Shown here: positions 17,833-25,973 of the stretch, piece by piece | Layout: each line of letters opens with the position of its first letter | Position numbering within the stretch: position 1 is the first letter of the stretch | NCBI GenBank assembly: GCA_039809865.1 | Contig: JBDHVW010000037.1 | Span: 1 to 64,000, forward strand | Source of the DNA: QWHO01 sp039809865 | Lineage (GTDB): Bacteria; Vulcanimicrobiota; Xenobia; Xenobiales; QWHO01 | Length of the DNA: 64,000 nucleotides | Direction: 5' to 3' | Notes under the pieces: generated by a model | What the model was told of the DNA's origin: nothing | Seen by the model: the letters and a program-made list of their open reading frames with translations, nothing else | Databases searched by the model: none | Program-made: the position numbers and the translations under genes

Positions 17833-18842
17833 GGCACCTGGTCTTCTCCTACCATACCGACCCGCTCGAGGAGCCCGGCACCGAGCTGGCCGGCGGAATG
17901 AACATCTATCTGCGCGGGTTGCTCTCGAGCCTGCAACTCGACACGCTGGTGCTGACGAGTGGCCGGAAATTCGAAGAGCTTCAGCTCGGGCGCGCTGTGA
18001 TCTGGAGAATTCCCTGTCGAGGCAAGCGCTGGGACCGCGAGGCCGCTTACGCCGCCTTGCCCCGCTTCATCGACGATTGCCGCGAGCGCCTGGACGGATT
18101 CTACCCCAGTCTCTCAGCTCACTACTGGATGTCCGGGCTGGCAGCCCGCGCCCTGTTTCCCGACCGGCCCCCGGTGATGATGTTTCACTCGCTCGATCCG
18201 GGAGGCAACGAGCGCCGCGCCGAGGCTGAGCGCGAGCTGGCCGCCGCGTGTCCGACCGTGTTCAGCTCGGCGCTCGATCGGGCCGTGAGCGCAAGCAAGC
18301 TTCCAGGTTTGCAGTCCGTCCACGTGATCCGGCCCGGCTGCGACCCGGCTTTCGTGCCGCACGACCAGGCCCGGGCCCGCCAGCGCCTGGGGCTACCCCT
18401 CCGCGGCACACTGGTGGGCCTGCCCGCGCGTGACGACCCCGCCAAGAACGCCGCTCTGGCCCGCCAGGCCTGCCACGAGTCCGGGGTGACGCTGATCCAG
18501 ACCCCCGGGCCGCTCTGGCCCGACGGTCTGCCGCACAGCGAGATGCCCTGGTTCTACTCCGCCATGGACGCGGTGCTGTCGCTATCGGAATACGAGACTT
18601 TCGGCCTGAGCGTGCTCGAGGCCCTGGCCTGCGGTTGCCGCGTGCTGGTCGCCCCGCGGGGCTATTGGAGCGGCATCGCGCGCCACACCGGTTTGCTGCG
18701 CGTGGCCAGCGACGACCCCGGGCGCGACCTCGCGGCCCTGCTGCGCGACCCGCCACCCGACCCGGCTCTGGCACGCCACCACTTCAGCTGGGAGCGAGCG
18801 GCGCGGCGTTGGAAAGCCTTGCTCAACCTCGTCAAGGGATAA
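17829..18842 (+). CDS. GT4-family glycosyltransferase
   Basis: 337 residues from GTG 17829 (GTGA overlap with the acyltransferase stop). GT-B features of family GT4 are visible: GGMN at 22-25, HYWMSG at 98-103, His120 in the MMFHSLD loop, a basic donor-binding region RDDPAKN at 201-207 and an E-x7-E motif (Glu256 to Glu264, YETFGLSVLEALACG). The GGMN and HYW(L/M)SG combination is seen in MshA and sucrose-phosphate-synthase-like enzymes. The acceptor is unknown. It is shorter than MshA. Its 3' end overlaps the convergent HTTM gene by 11 bp. Confidence 0.9.
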   Translation: MRHLVFSYHTDPLEEPGTELAGGMNIYLRGLLSSLQLDTLVLTSGRKFEELQLGRAVIWRIPCRGKRWDREAAYAALPRFIDDCRERLDGFYPSLSAHYWMSGLAARALFPDRPPVMMFHSLDPGGNERRAEAERELAAACPTVFSSALDRAVSASKLPGLQSVHVIRPGCDPAFVPHDQARARQRLGLPLRGTLVGLPARDDPAKNAALARQACHESGVTLIQTPGPLWPDGLPHSEMPWFYSAMDAVLSLSEYETFGLSVLEALACGCRVLVAPRGYWSGIARHTGLLRVASDDPGRDLAALLRDPPPDPALARHHFSWERAARRWKALLNLVKG

Positions 18843-20169
18843 TCACCTCGTTCGGCGGGGGCGGGCAGGCGTAGTCATACAGGGAGATCGGCGTGGTGAC
18901 AAGCGGCTGACCCGGCAGCGGAGTGGGCTCGGAGAGGTAGACCAGCTGCACCCGCCTCACGCGCTCCGGACCAGGATGTCCCTCGTTCCAGGCTCCGGCC
19001 AGGTAGGCCGCGAAGCTCTCGTTGACGCGCGGATCGTTACGGCTGCTCAGGTTGTGCAGCCAGCAACGCCAACGCTGGTTGGGGGGCTCCGCGGGCAGCA
19101 GTGCGACCGTCTGGCCGTCGACCAGCTCGCCACGGGCTTCGTAACGACCGTCGTCCGTGCCGGGGGAAGGGGCGAACATGGTCCAGTCCTGCTGCTGGCG
19201 CAGGAAGTAGCCCCACAGCTTGATCGGCATCGGCACCACCACGTCCGGGTGGGCCAGGGCCCAGTTCAGGTGCACGATGTAGAGGCAGTTCAGCGCCAGC
19301 AATGCCTGCGTGGGGCGCGCCAGGCGCGGGGCCGGCTCCCCGGCTCGGGGTCGGGGGAGCGGCCAGAGGCCCAGGGTAACGACCACGCTGATCAACGGGA
19401 TCAATCCCAGGCTCATCGTCAGCACGATCCCCAGATGCAGCAGCGCGATCAGCAGACAGGCCAGCGCCCGGGCGTACGGGATCCAGAGCAGCACGAAGAT
19501 GGCCAGCTCGGCGTAGAGAACCACCGAAGTCAGGGTCCGCAACAGCTCTGGCTGGCTCAGCAGCTGCCTGCCCAGAGGCGTGGCGAACTTGTCGTAGCTG
19601 AGGCAGTAGTAGAGCGCCAGGCCGTTCTCACGCCACTCGGGGCCGCTCTTGTTGAGAAAGCCCATCAGGTAGATGAGCCCGATCTGCAGCTGGTAGCCGA
19701 ACGTGGCCACGCTGGCCCAGCGGTCGGCGAGCTCCGGGCGAGGGCGCAGCGAGAAACGGGCGCCGCAAGGAAGAAAAACGAGCCAGAACAGCGCGAGCCC
19801 GAGCTCCAGGTCGCCCACGTCCAGGACGAGCGGATTGCGGTGCTTCAGCGCGATGTGCAGCAGCCAGGTGGCCAGCGCGCACCAACGGGGGTGCCATCCC
19901 AGCGTGAGACCCAGGGCCGCGGCCGCTGTCAGCAGCATCAGAAACCCGACGCCCAGGACCGAGCCGGCCGCCATGTACAGGCTGAGATAGGTTGGGTGGG
20001 GGATCTGCAGCAGCGTGATCCGGGGCAGCGCTCCCTGGTCGGTGTAGAAGGCCGTCAGATCGCGCGCGCGCAGAGCCAGGTCGAGCAGCACCAGCAGTCC
20101 GACGCCGATACGCAACGCTGCCAGGGCGCGCAGATCGAGTCGAAAAAGGTCAGTTACGCGGGCTGACAT
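18832..20169 (-). CDS. HTTM-domain membrane protein (vitamin K gamma-carboxylase-like)
   Basis: 445 residues. The N-terminal two thirds have about eight hydrophobic segments with the HTTM pattern: FYTDQGALP, HRNPLVLDVGD, LIYLMGFLNKSGPEW and WTMFAPSPG. HTTM proteins share the membrane fold of vitamin K-dependent gamma-glutamyl carboxylase, but most bacterial members have no known substrate. The C-terminal part is soluble and carries a proline-rich end. Its start overlaps the preceding pilin-like gene by 20 bp, placing it last in that operon. An assembly or modification role for the pilins is only inference. Confidence 0.88.
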   Translation of the reverse strand: MSARVTDLFRLDLRALAALRIGVGLLVLLDLALRARDLTAFYTDQGALPRITLLQIPHPTYLSLYMAAGSVLGVGFLMLLTAAAALGLTLGWHPRWCALATWLLHIALKHRNPLVLDVGDLELGLALFWLVFLPCGARFSLRPRPELADRWASVATFGYQLQIGLIYLMGFLNKSGPEWRENGLALYYCLSYDKFATPLGRQLLSQPELLRTLTSVVLYAELAIFVLLWIPYARALACLLIALLHLGIVLTMSLGLIPLISVVVTLGLWPLPRPRAGEPAPRLARPTQALLALNCLYIVHLNWALAHPDVVVPMPIKLWGYFLRQQQDWTMFAPSPGTDDGRYEARGELVDGQTVALLPAEPPNQRWRCWLHNLSSRNDPRVNESFAAYLAGAWNEGHPGPERVRRVQLVYLSEPTPLPGQPLVTTPISLYDYACPPPPNEVIIP

Positions 20170-20737
20170 CCGAGTGCAGCTCGATACCGTAGCGGCTGGT
20201 GTCGGTCATGGTGCCGACGGTGACGTCGATCGACCACAGCGGCGGAGTGGCCGTCACCAGCTGGATATCGAAGCGCGTGAAGTCGTTTCCGAGCATTTTC
20301 GCCACGGGCACACCGCCGAAGCTGGACGGAGCCGGCGGCGCGCCCGGGCTGGAGGAGGGCGTGGCGATGTCCAGCTCGCGGCGCGTCAGCACGGGCGGGG
20401 CGTAGTAGTAGCAGACCCACTTGCGCCACTCGAGCTTGTTGTCGGTGACGTCGAACGCTACCGTGCCGTCCGGCTTGAAGGGGGAGGCGAACACGACCCC
20501 GCTGGCATCGGTGCGGATCAAGTCCTGGCGAGAGTTCTGCAGGCCCGCCCCGAGCTGGCTCATGGTCGCCAGCCCGCTACGCTGGGCGTCGATGGCCAGC
20601 TGGTTGAGGCGCAGATACTGGCTTCCCTCCACCATGATGCGAAAGGCGATAATGGAGATCAGCCCCATGATGAACGCCGCCACCATGAGCTCGATGAGGC
20701 TGACTCCCCTATTGGGTCTTGAAGAGAACTGTCTCAT
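20150..20737 (-). CDS. Prepilin-type minor pilin (PilW/GspJ-like position), module 1
   Basis: 195 residues. It has a class III signal: a basic leader ending at Gly11, then VSLIE with glutamate at +5 and a hydrophobic helix (LMVAAFIMGLISIIAF). The rest is a globular pilin-like domain without recognisable subfamily. It is the third pilin-like gene in the operon and overlaps the previous one by 29 bp. By order and size it could match PilW or GspJ-type pseudopilins, but assignment to pili or a type II secretion pseudopilus is open. Confidence 0.82.
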   Translation of the reverse strand: MRQFSSRPNRGVSLIELMVAAFIMGLISIIAFRIMVEGSQYLRLNQLAIDAQRSGLATMSQLGAGLQNSRQDLIRTDASGVVFASPFKPDGTVAFDVTDNKLEWRKWVCYYYAPPVLTRRELDIATPSSSPGAPPAPSSFGGVPVAKMLGNDFTRFDIQLVTATPPLWSIDVTVGTMTDTSRYGIELHSDVSPRN

Positions 20738-21134
20738 AAGTAAGCGATTTCGGGCCGCTGTCCTCGGTCCACTCGACCGTCACCTGGAGGTTGCGCAGAT
20801 CGGGCGTGAGGGCGCTGTCCTTGGCCAGGAACGTGGTCTTGAAGTCGACGTTGACGAAGCGCCCGCGTACCTGGCTGCGCGAGGTGGTCGTCTGCACCTG
20901 GGGGCTGTTCAGGATCATCGTGAGGCTGCCGTAACCGCCGGCCACCCGCTGCTCCAACACCGAGCGCGCCAGGCTGGTGGCCACCAGACGATTCTTGGAC
21001 TGGTTCAGAGCCGAGTGATACAGGCTCCACAGGCCCAGCATGAAAACGACCATGGTGCACAGGATCGTGGACGCCACGATGACTTCGAGCAGATTGTGGC
21101 CTGAGGCGCGCCCTGGCTTCAGTACAGCATGCAT
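20709..21134 (-). CDS. Prepilin-type minor pilin (PilV/GspI-like position), module 1
   Basis: 141 residues from ATG 21134, chosen because the leader MHAVLKPGRASG then ends at Gly12 in front of HNLLE with glutamate at +5. An upstream start 33 bases earlier would lengthen the overlap with the PilX-like gene. The hydrophobic helix IVASTILCTMVVFMLGL follows. The remainder is a small beta-rich domain. It overlaps both neighbours (16 and 29 bp), a strongly coupled arrangement. His at +1 is unusual for a prepilin. Confidence 0.8.
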   Translation of the reverse strand: MHAVLKPGRASGHNLLEVIVASTILCTMVVFMLGLWSLYHSALNQSKNRLVATSLARSVLEQRVAGGYGSLTMILNSPQVQTTTSRSQVRGRFVNVDFKTTFLAKDSALTPDLRNLQVTVEWTEDSGPKSLTYETVLFKTQ

Positions 21135-22819
21135 CGGGGGGGACCGCAGCTGTAATCGAGGCAGCATAACGCGCGAGGAGGGCGGCCTCCGGAGGTTCCG
21201 CCTGTCGTGGAGCTGCCCGTGGTGCTCGAGCCTCCGGTCGTGGTGCTGCCGGTGGTCGTGCCCCCGGTCGTGGTCGTTCCCCCCGTGGTGGTCGAGCCCC
21301 CGGTCGTGGTGGAGCCCCCGGTCGTGGTGGAGCCCCCGGTCGTGGTGGAGCCACCCGTCGTGGTGGAGCCCCCGGTCGTGGTGGAGCCGCCCGTCGTGGT
21401 GGAGCCACCCGTCGTGGTGCTGCCCCCCGTGGTGCTCGAGCCTCCGGTCGTCGTCGTGCCGGTGCTCGAGCCGCCCGTGGCGCCGCCGCTGGTGGCCAGC
21501 GGGTCGGAGGGCGGCCCGCCCGAGGGGATCGTGATCGCCAGCTGCTGGGTGGTGGACTGGTTGAGGAACGAGTCGGTCACCCAGGCGCTCGAGCCGAAGA
21601 ACTGCGTGGAAACGGCCGTGTCATAGTGCAGCTTGGAGTTGGTCAGGCTGACTTTGTTGGCCAGCACGGCTCCGAACAGCTCCGAGTCGACCATCGTGGC
21701 CGTGACATCCGAGCCGGCCAGCAAGATGCTGGCCTGGCTGTTGGCACTCATGTCGACGACGGTACTGGGGCCGCCGGTCATGTAAATCTGCAGGTCGGAC
21801 GGCTTGCCGGTGATGTTGAGCTTGGCGCCCGTGGCCCGGAAGTCTCCGTCCACGTAGATCACGGTGGGGCCCGTCACCACCAGGTCGGCCCCGGCATACA
21901 AGAGCAGGTCGCCGTTGACCCGATAGGTGCCCGCCGCCAGGGTCGCGGTGCCCGTGGGGAAGATGGCATCGGCGCCGCCACCCAGGGTGATGGCGGTGGC
22001 GGAAGGCAGCACGTTGTTGGTGTCCTTGGCCGAAGGCAGCGAGCCGTCGGTGCCGGTGATGGTGCCGCCGTAATAACCGATGGCGCCCAGCGGCGAGTTG
22101 GGGCCGCTGTAAACGTTGCCGTCCACTTTGGTGGTGGCGTCGAACTGGATCGAGTTGATGGCCACGTTGTTGCTGGCGATAGTGGCTCCGCGCACGGGCA
22201 CCGCGGCCAGGTTGTAGGGGGCGTAGCTCGCGGGGGTCCATCCGGCCACGTTGGAGTCGATGCAGTCGACCAGGGTGCCCAGCACGCGCACCTCGGCCGC
22301 GCCGAACACGGCCTTATCGAAGGAGATACCGGCTGGACGGGCCAGGGCCGCCACCGTGGTGGAGCGGCGGGCGCTGTCGCTGTCGTAGATACCCGAGGAG
22401 ACCAGCAAAATCCGACCGTCGGGGATGGCGATGCCGTCGGGTCCCGTGGCGGTGCGCTCGAACGCGCTGGGGGTGTTGTTGTAGGCGATGACGTAGGCGT
22501 GGAGATTGGGGCGGCTCGAGGACCACAGTCCGAGGTGGTCATAGGCATAGTTGTAGTTGACGTAAGACCATACCTCTCCGCGCCCGTAGGGGGAGCCGGC
22601 CGTGGGCCAGCTGCGCGGCTCGCTCAAGCGGGCCAGGCCCGCCTGGATACCCGCGGCCGCCATGAAGCGCGCCTGATCGTCTTGCGCCTCGCGTGTCATG
22701 TTCTGGAGATTGGTCAGCGCGCCGATGCCGACCGCGCCCGTGAAAAGGGCCAACACGCCGGCGATGGCGAGGATCAGGAACAGCGCGCTGCCGCGTTTAA
22801 TTTTCTTCAACCTGGTCAC
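21119..22819 (-). CDS. PilX-like exported protein with (GGSTTT)n repeats and a Cys-rich tail
   Basis: 566 residues from GTG 22819 with GGAGG six bases upstream. The N-terminus (KRGSALFLILAIAGVLALFT) resembles PilX-type pilus-assembly proteins, which lack the usual +5 glutamate. About residues 150-440 form a polymer-forming-like beta region rich in short strands (TYRVNGDLLLYAGADLVV). Then comes a run of GGSTTT hexapeptides, coded by 18-bp repeats, and a final segment with five cysteines in RALCCLDYSCGPPRCMLY. The repeats look like a flexible, perhaps glycosylated stalk. First gene of pilin-like module 1. Confidence 0.82.
   Translation of the reverse strand: MTRLKKIKRGSALFLILAIAGVLALFTGAVGIGALTNLQNMTREAQDDQARFMAAAGIQAGLARLSEPRSWPTAGSPYGRGEVWSYVNYNYAYDHLGLWSSSRPNLHAYVIAYNNTPSAFERTATGPDGIAIPDGRILLVSSGIYDSDSARRSTTVAALARPAGISFDKAVFGAAEVRVLGTLVDCIDSNVAGWTPASYAPYNLAAVPVRGATIASNNVAINSIQFDATTKVDGNVYSGPNSPLGAIGYYGGTITGTDGSLPSAKDTNNVLPSATAITLGGGADAIFPTGTATLAAGTYRVNGDLLLYAGADLVVTGPTVIYVDGDFRATGAKLNITGKPSDLQIYMTGGPSTVVDMSANSQASILLAGSDVTATMVDSELFGAVLANKVSLTNSKLHYDTAVSTQFFGSSAWVTDSFLNQSTTQQLAITIPSGGPPSDPLATSGGATGGSSTGTTTTGGSSTTGGSTTTGGSTTTGGSTTTGGSTTTGGSTTTGGSTTTGGSTTTGGSTTTGGTTTTGGTTTGSTTTGGSSTTGSSTTGGTSGGRPPRALCCLDYSCGPPRCMLY
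21207..21480 (-). repeat. 18-bp coding repeats for GGSTTT hexapeptides
   Basis: Within the PilX-like gene, an 18-bp unit (GGAGCCCCCGGTCGTGGT and variants, plus strand) is repeated about nine times and then degenerates. It encodes Gly-Gly-Ser-Thr-Thr-Thr and stays in frame. Such tracts often vary in copy number between strains. Confidence 0.85.
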
Positions 22820-22935
22820 GAAGAACCTCCGGGAATTCCCTTATCAGCAAGGGTATCATCCCGAGAGGCCCTTTTCAACGCGTTTCGAGATAGACCGAGC
22901 GGTACAAAGAGGAGAAAAATTCACCGGCAAAATCC

Positions 22936-22964
22936 TTGTAACATTTTGGCAAAGCTGATACTAT
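22936..22964 (+). promoter_or_regulatory. Possible promoter of the MFS gene
   Basis: TTGTAA at 22936-22941 and TACTAT at 22959-22964 are 17 bases apart. The -10 box ends eight bases before the ATG at 22973, so the transcript would be almost leaderless. Both boxes match consensus only moderately. Confidence 0.35.
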
Positions 22965-22972
22965 GCCCCCTG

Positions 22973-24346
22973 ATGATCCGCAAGGCCGTCCGGAAAGACC
23001 TTCGGAATGTGACGCTGGAAGGCTCCGCTTACTCGGTCATGGCCGGGCTGGGGGAGGCTTCGTTTCCCGCTTACGTCCTGGCCCTGGGCCACTCGCAGGT
23101 CAGCGCCGGCCTCGTCACCACGCTGCCGTTGTTCCTGGGCAGCCTGCTCCAGAACCTCTGCCCGCCCCTGCTCAAGCGCGTCGGCTCGCTGCGCCGCTGG
23201 ATGGTGGGAGCCGTGTTGTTACAGGGTTTTTTCCTGCTGGCCCTGGCGGGGGCGTCCAGCAGTCTGGCGCTCATCTTTCTGGCGATCAGCCTGTACTGGG
23301 CGGCCAACTGGGCTTGCGGGCCCGCCTTCAACACCTGGGTCGAGACGCTCGTCCCCCGCGGGGTGCGCCCCAACTACTTCGCTCGCCGCACCGCCCTGTG
23401 CAAGCTGGTGGAGTTCAGCTGCATGCTGGCGGCCGGCTGGATCCTGACCCGCGGAAAAGCTTCCGGACACGTCATCGAGACCTTCATGCTGCTTTTCGTG
23501 CTGGCTGGCCTGGCCCGTCTGACCAGCGCCTTCTTCGTCAGCCAGCAGACGGACGCGCGCCTGCCACAAGGGTTCCGCGTGTTGAGCTTCCGCCAGGCTT
23601 ATCAGGTGGTGCACGCCAGCCCGCAGGCGCGTGCCCTCTTCTACCTGCTGGGCGCGCAGTTCTCCCTGCAGATGGCCGTGCCGCTCGTCAGCCCGTTCCT
23701 GCTGGCCGTGCACAAGCTCGAGTACCTGCCCTACATGGCGGTCGTCAGCACGCTCGTCGCCTCGCGCATCGTGGCTCTGCGCTTTCTCGGCACCCAGGTG
23801 CGGCGGATCGGACCGCGCAAGATGTTCTGGCTGAGTGGCGCGGGTCTCGTGCCGGTGCCGTTGCTATGGCTGATGATCGGTCCGCATGTGGCCCTGATGG
23901 TGTTGCTGCAAGCCTACACGGGCTTCTTGATGGCCGCCTACGACCTGGCCGTGATGATGACCTATATGGAGGCCATCCCGGCGGCCGAGCGCACCAGTGT
24001 GCTGACGCGTTTCTCGGTGGTCCAGACCCTGGCCATGCTGGGCGGCTCCGGAGTGGGCAGCCTGGTGTTGCTGACGGTCGGCTCCACCTACGCGGGCTAC
24101 GCGGTCGCCTTCGGTTTGAGCGTGGTGGCGCGCATCGCCGCCCTGAAGGTGCTCGAGCTGGTGCCCGTGCAGGCCCCGCGCGTCGAGTTCCTGGCCATTC
24201 CCCCCCGGCCCAAGACCGAAGCGCAAGGAGCGGTGCCCGGGCTCGCCGCGGGCACCCTGCTTACCAGGGTGGCGGTGCGCGCCGAGACGCGTCCCCGCGA
24301 AGTGGCCCTGACCGAGCTCGAGGTCAAGGCGCCGTCGCGCAACTAA
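22973..24346 (+). CDS. Major facilitator superfamily (MFS) protein
   Basis: 457 residues from ATG 22973 (MIRKAVRKDLRNVTLEGSAY). About twelve hydrophobic helices are present, with a basic cytoplasmic loop (VRRIGPRKMFW) at the position of the MFS mid-loop and a long soluble C-terminal tail. The reading frame is open for 1.3 kb upstream but that part is antisense to the PilX-like gene and is not coding. The substrate is unknown. The next gene starts 4 bp after the stop, so the two are likely co-transcribed. Confidence 0.88.
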   Translation: MIRKAVRKDLRNVTLEGSAYSVMAGLGEASFPAYVLALGHSQVSAGLVTTLPLFLGSLLQNLCPPLLKRVGSLRRWMVGAVLLQGFFLLALAGASSSLALIFLAISLYWAANWACGPAFNTWVETLVPRGVRPNYFARRTALCKLVEFSCMLAAGWILTRGKASGHVIETFMLLFVLAGLARLTSAFFVSQQTDARLPQGFRVLSFRQAYQVVHASPQARALFYLLGAQFSLQMAVPLVSPFLLAVHKLEYLPYMAVVSTLVASRIVALRFLGTQVRRIGPRKMFWLSGAGLVPVPLLWLMIGPHVALMVLLQAYTGFLMAAYDLAVMMTYMEAIPAAERTSVLTRFSVVQTLAMLGGSGVGSLVLLTVGSTYAGYAVAFGLSVVARIAALKVLELVPVQAPRVEFLAIPPRPKTEAQGAVPGLAAGTLLTRVAVRAETRPREVALTELEVKAPSRN

Positions 24347-24350
24347 AGGC

Positions 24351-25523
24351 GTGGCTCGACTTCTCGTCTTGATGGGGTCGGGGGAGACGACGCCGACGAT
24401 GACCACCACGCACCGCGAGGCCTTTGCCCGCGTCGGCGGTCCGGCGGTCTTGCTGGATACGCCCTACGGCTTTCAGGAGAATGCCTCCGTCATCACCGGC
24501 AAAGCTTTGCAGTATTTCGAGCGCAGCTGCGGGATGCGGATGGAGGTGGCTTCCTGGCCCGACCCGCAGGCCCTGTCACTGGCCCGGAAGGCTGGATTCC
24601 TTTTCAGCGGACCCGGCAGTCCCACCTACGCCCTCAAGCAGTGGCTCGGGACCCCGCTGGCCGAAGTGCTCCGCGAGCGGCTGGAGCGGCCCGGAGCCCT
24701 GGTCTTCGCCAGCGCCGCGGCCTGTACGCTGGGCTCGCTGGTGGTACCGGTCTACGAGATCTACAAATGCGGCGCCGACCCCTACTGGCTGCCGGGCCTG
24801 GATCTCCTGACGCCGCTGGGCTTCCCGGCCGTGGTGGTGCCCCACTGGAACATCGCCGTGGGCGAGGACCACGACACGCGCTACTGCATGCTGGGCGAGA
24901 GGCGCCTGAAGGTGATGGAGACGATGGTGCCGGAAGGCCAGTTCTTGCTGGGCCTGGACGAGCATACGGCCCTGACCCTGGACCTGGACTCGCTCACCGG
25001 CCAGATCACCGGAAAGGGCACCGTGGTCGTGCGCCAGGCAGGCCAGACCACCACTTTCCACGTGGGGGAAACCTTCAGCCTGGGCGCAAAGGCGCCCGAG
25101 TCGTCGGTCGAGAGGTCGGCCGTGGTGAAGCGCGTGGCCCCCCTTCAGGAGGAGGCCGAACGGCTGGAGGAGGTCTTTGCTCAGGCGCTCGCCTCGCACG
25201 ATGCCGAGCAGGCCGTGGCCACCGCCCTGCAGCTCGAGGAGACCATCACGCAATGGTGGAGCGATACCGATGCCGCCTCTCAGCAGCGGGGTCGCGCGGC
25301 TTTGCGCTCCATGCTGGTCCAATTGGGACGGCAGGCGCAAGACCCCTCCCTGTTCGTGGCTCCGCTGGTGGAGAAGCTGCTGGAGCTGCGGCGCGAGGCG
25401 CGCGCCCGGCGCGAGTGGAGCCAGGCCGACCAGATCCGCCTCGACCTCGAACGTGCCGGCATCGAGGTCCAGGATACCCCCGAGGGCACTCGCTGGCAGC
25501 TTAGCGCCGGCGCGTCTGGATGA
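24351..25523 (+). CDS. S51/cyanophycinase-like domain fused to a cysteinyl-tRNA-synthetase-type C-terminal domain
   Basis: 390 residues from GTG 24351. The first about 215 residues look like the class I amidotransferase-like fold of peptidase S51 proteins (MGSGETTPTM at the N-terminus, a GPGSPTY loop, and Ser121 in FASAAACTLGS at the place of the usual GxSAGA nucleophile elbow). The last about 35 residues (EWSQADQIRLDLERAGIEV, DTPEGTRWQL) closely resemble the C-terminal end of cysteinyl-tRNA synthetase. No synthetase catalytic core is present. The altered elbow leaves peptidase activity uncertain. Function is unknown. It overlaps the convergent DMP19-like gene by 23 bp. Confidence 0.82.
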   Translation: MARLLVLMGSGETTPTMTTTHREAFARVGGPAVLLDTPYGFQENASVITGKALQYFERSCGMRMEVASWPDPQALSLARKAGFLFSGPGSPTYALKQWLGTPLAEVLRERLERPGALVFASAAACTLGSLVVPVYEIYKCGADPYWLPGLDLLTPLGFPAVVVPHWNIAVGEDHDTRYCMLGERRLKVMETMVPEGQFLLGLDEHTALTLDLDSLTGQITGKGTVVVRQAGQTTTFHVGETFSLGAKAPESSVERSAVVKRVAPLQEEAERLEEVFAQALASHDAEQAVATALQLEETITQWWSDTDAASQQRGRAALRSMLVQLGRQAQDPSLFVAPLVEKLLELRREARARREWSQADQIRLDLERAGIEVQDTPEGTRWQLSAGASG

Positions 25524-25866
25524 ACTTGTCCGCGGCCCGGTCGAATTGACCCCCGCTCAGAGCCGCCAGGAGCTGCGCCGACCACTGCTCGACCTGAGCC
25601 GAGTCGGAAGCTGACGTGGCCTGTCTGACCAACTCGGCGCACGGCCAGAGACCGATCAGCTCGAACCCCTCGACGGCTTCCGGGGCCAGACGGCCCCAGG
25701 GACCCGACAGGAAGTGGCGCAAGCCGCCCTTGAGCACCTCGTGCTCGCAGCGTCCGGCCGCGGTCAGCAGCCCGATGTGGCGCGGGTAGTGATCGAAATG
25801 GGCCTGCGGGTCGTCGGGGTCCAGCTCCTCCCACAGAGCCTCGATCGCGTTCCAATCATCGCTCAT
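25501..25866 (-). CDS. DMP19-like (DUF4375-type) small protein
   Basis: 121 residues from ATG 25866 (MSDDWNAIEALWEEL); an upstream TTG at 25920 would add 18 residues. The motif CEHEVLKGGLRHFLSGPWG and the following EAVEGFELIGL match the pattern of DMP19-fold proteins, where the E-x-E-V-x-N-G-G element is typical. DMP19 is a DNA-mimic protein in Neisseria, but most relatives are uncharacterised. The protein is not strikingly acidic, so DNA mimicry is not claimed. Convergent overlap with the preceding gene. Confidence 0.65.
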   Translation of the reverse strand: MSDDWNAIEALWEELDPDDPQAHFDHYPRHIGLLTAAGRCEHEVLKGGLRHFLSGPWGRLAPEAVEGFELIGLWPCAELVRQATSASDSAQVEQWSAQLLAALSGGQFDRAADKFIQTRRR

Positions 25867-25947
25867 GTTCGGGTCGACTTTCGCCGTCGGTCCGGAATAA
25901 ACTTCAGGGGATTTCGACAACGCACCGTGGAACGCACCCAGTGCATT

Positions 25948-25963
25948 TATATAGACTCGAGGA
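25948..25963 (+). promoter_or_regulatory. -10 box and ribosome-binding site of the A2M gene
   Basis: An AT-rich TATATA at 25948-25953 in this GC-rich context is a likely -10 box. GAGGA at 25959-25963 lies 10 bases before the ATG at 25974. Unlike several other genes here, this one appears to have a short leader with a Shine-Dalgarno. Confidence 0.45.
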
Positions 25964-25973
25964 ACGTCCCGAC

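Noticed and set aside
21207..21480. Possible CRISPR array at the 18-bp repeats
   Set aside because: Units are contiguous, in frame and lack unique spacers; they encode GGSTTT.
21626..22972. N-terminal extension of the MFS gene into a 906-residue frame
   Set aside because: This part is antisense to the PilX-like gene. The transporter begins at ATG 22973.
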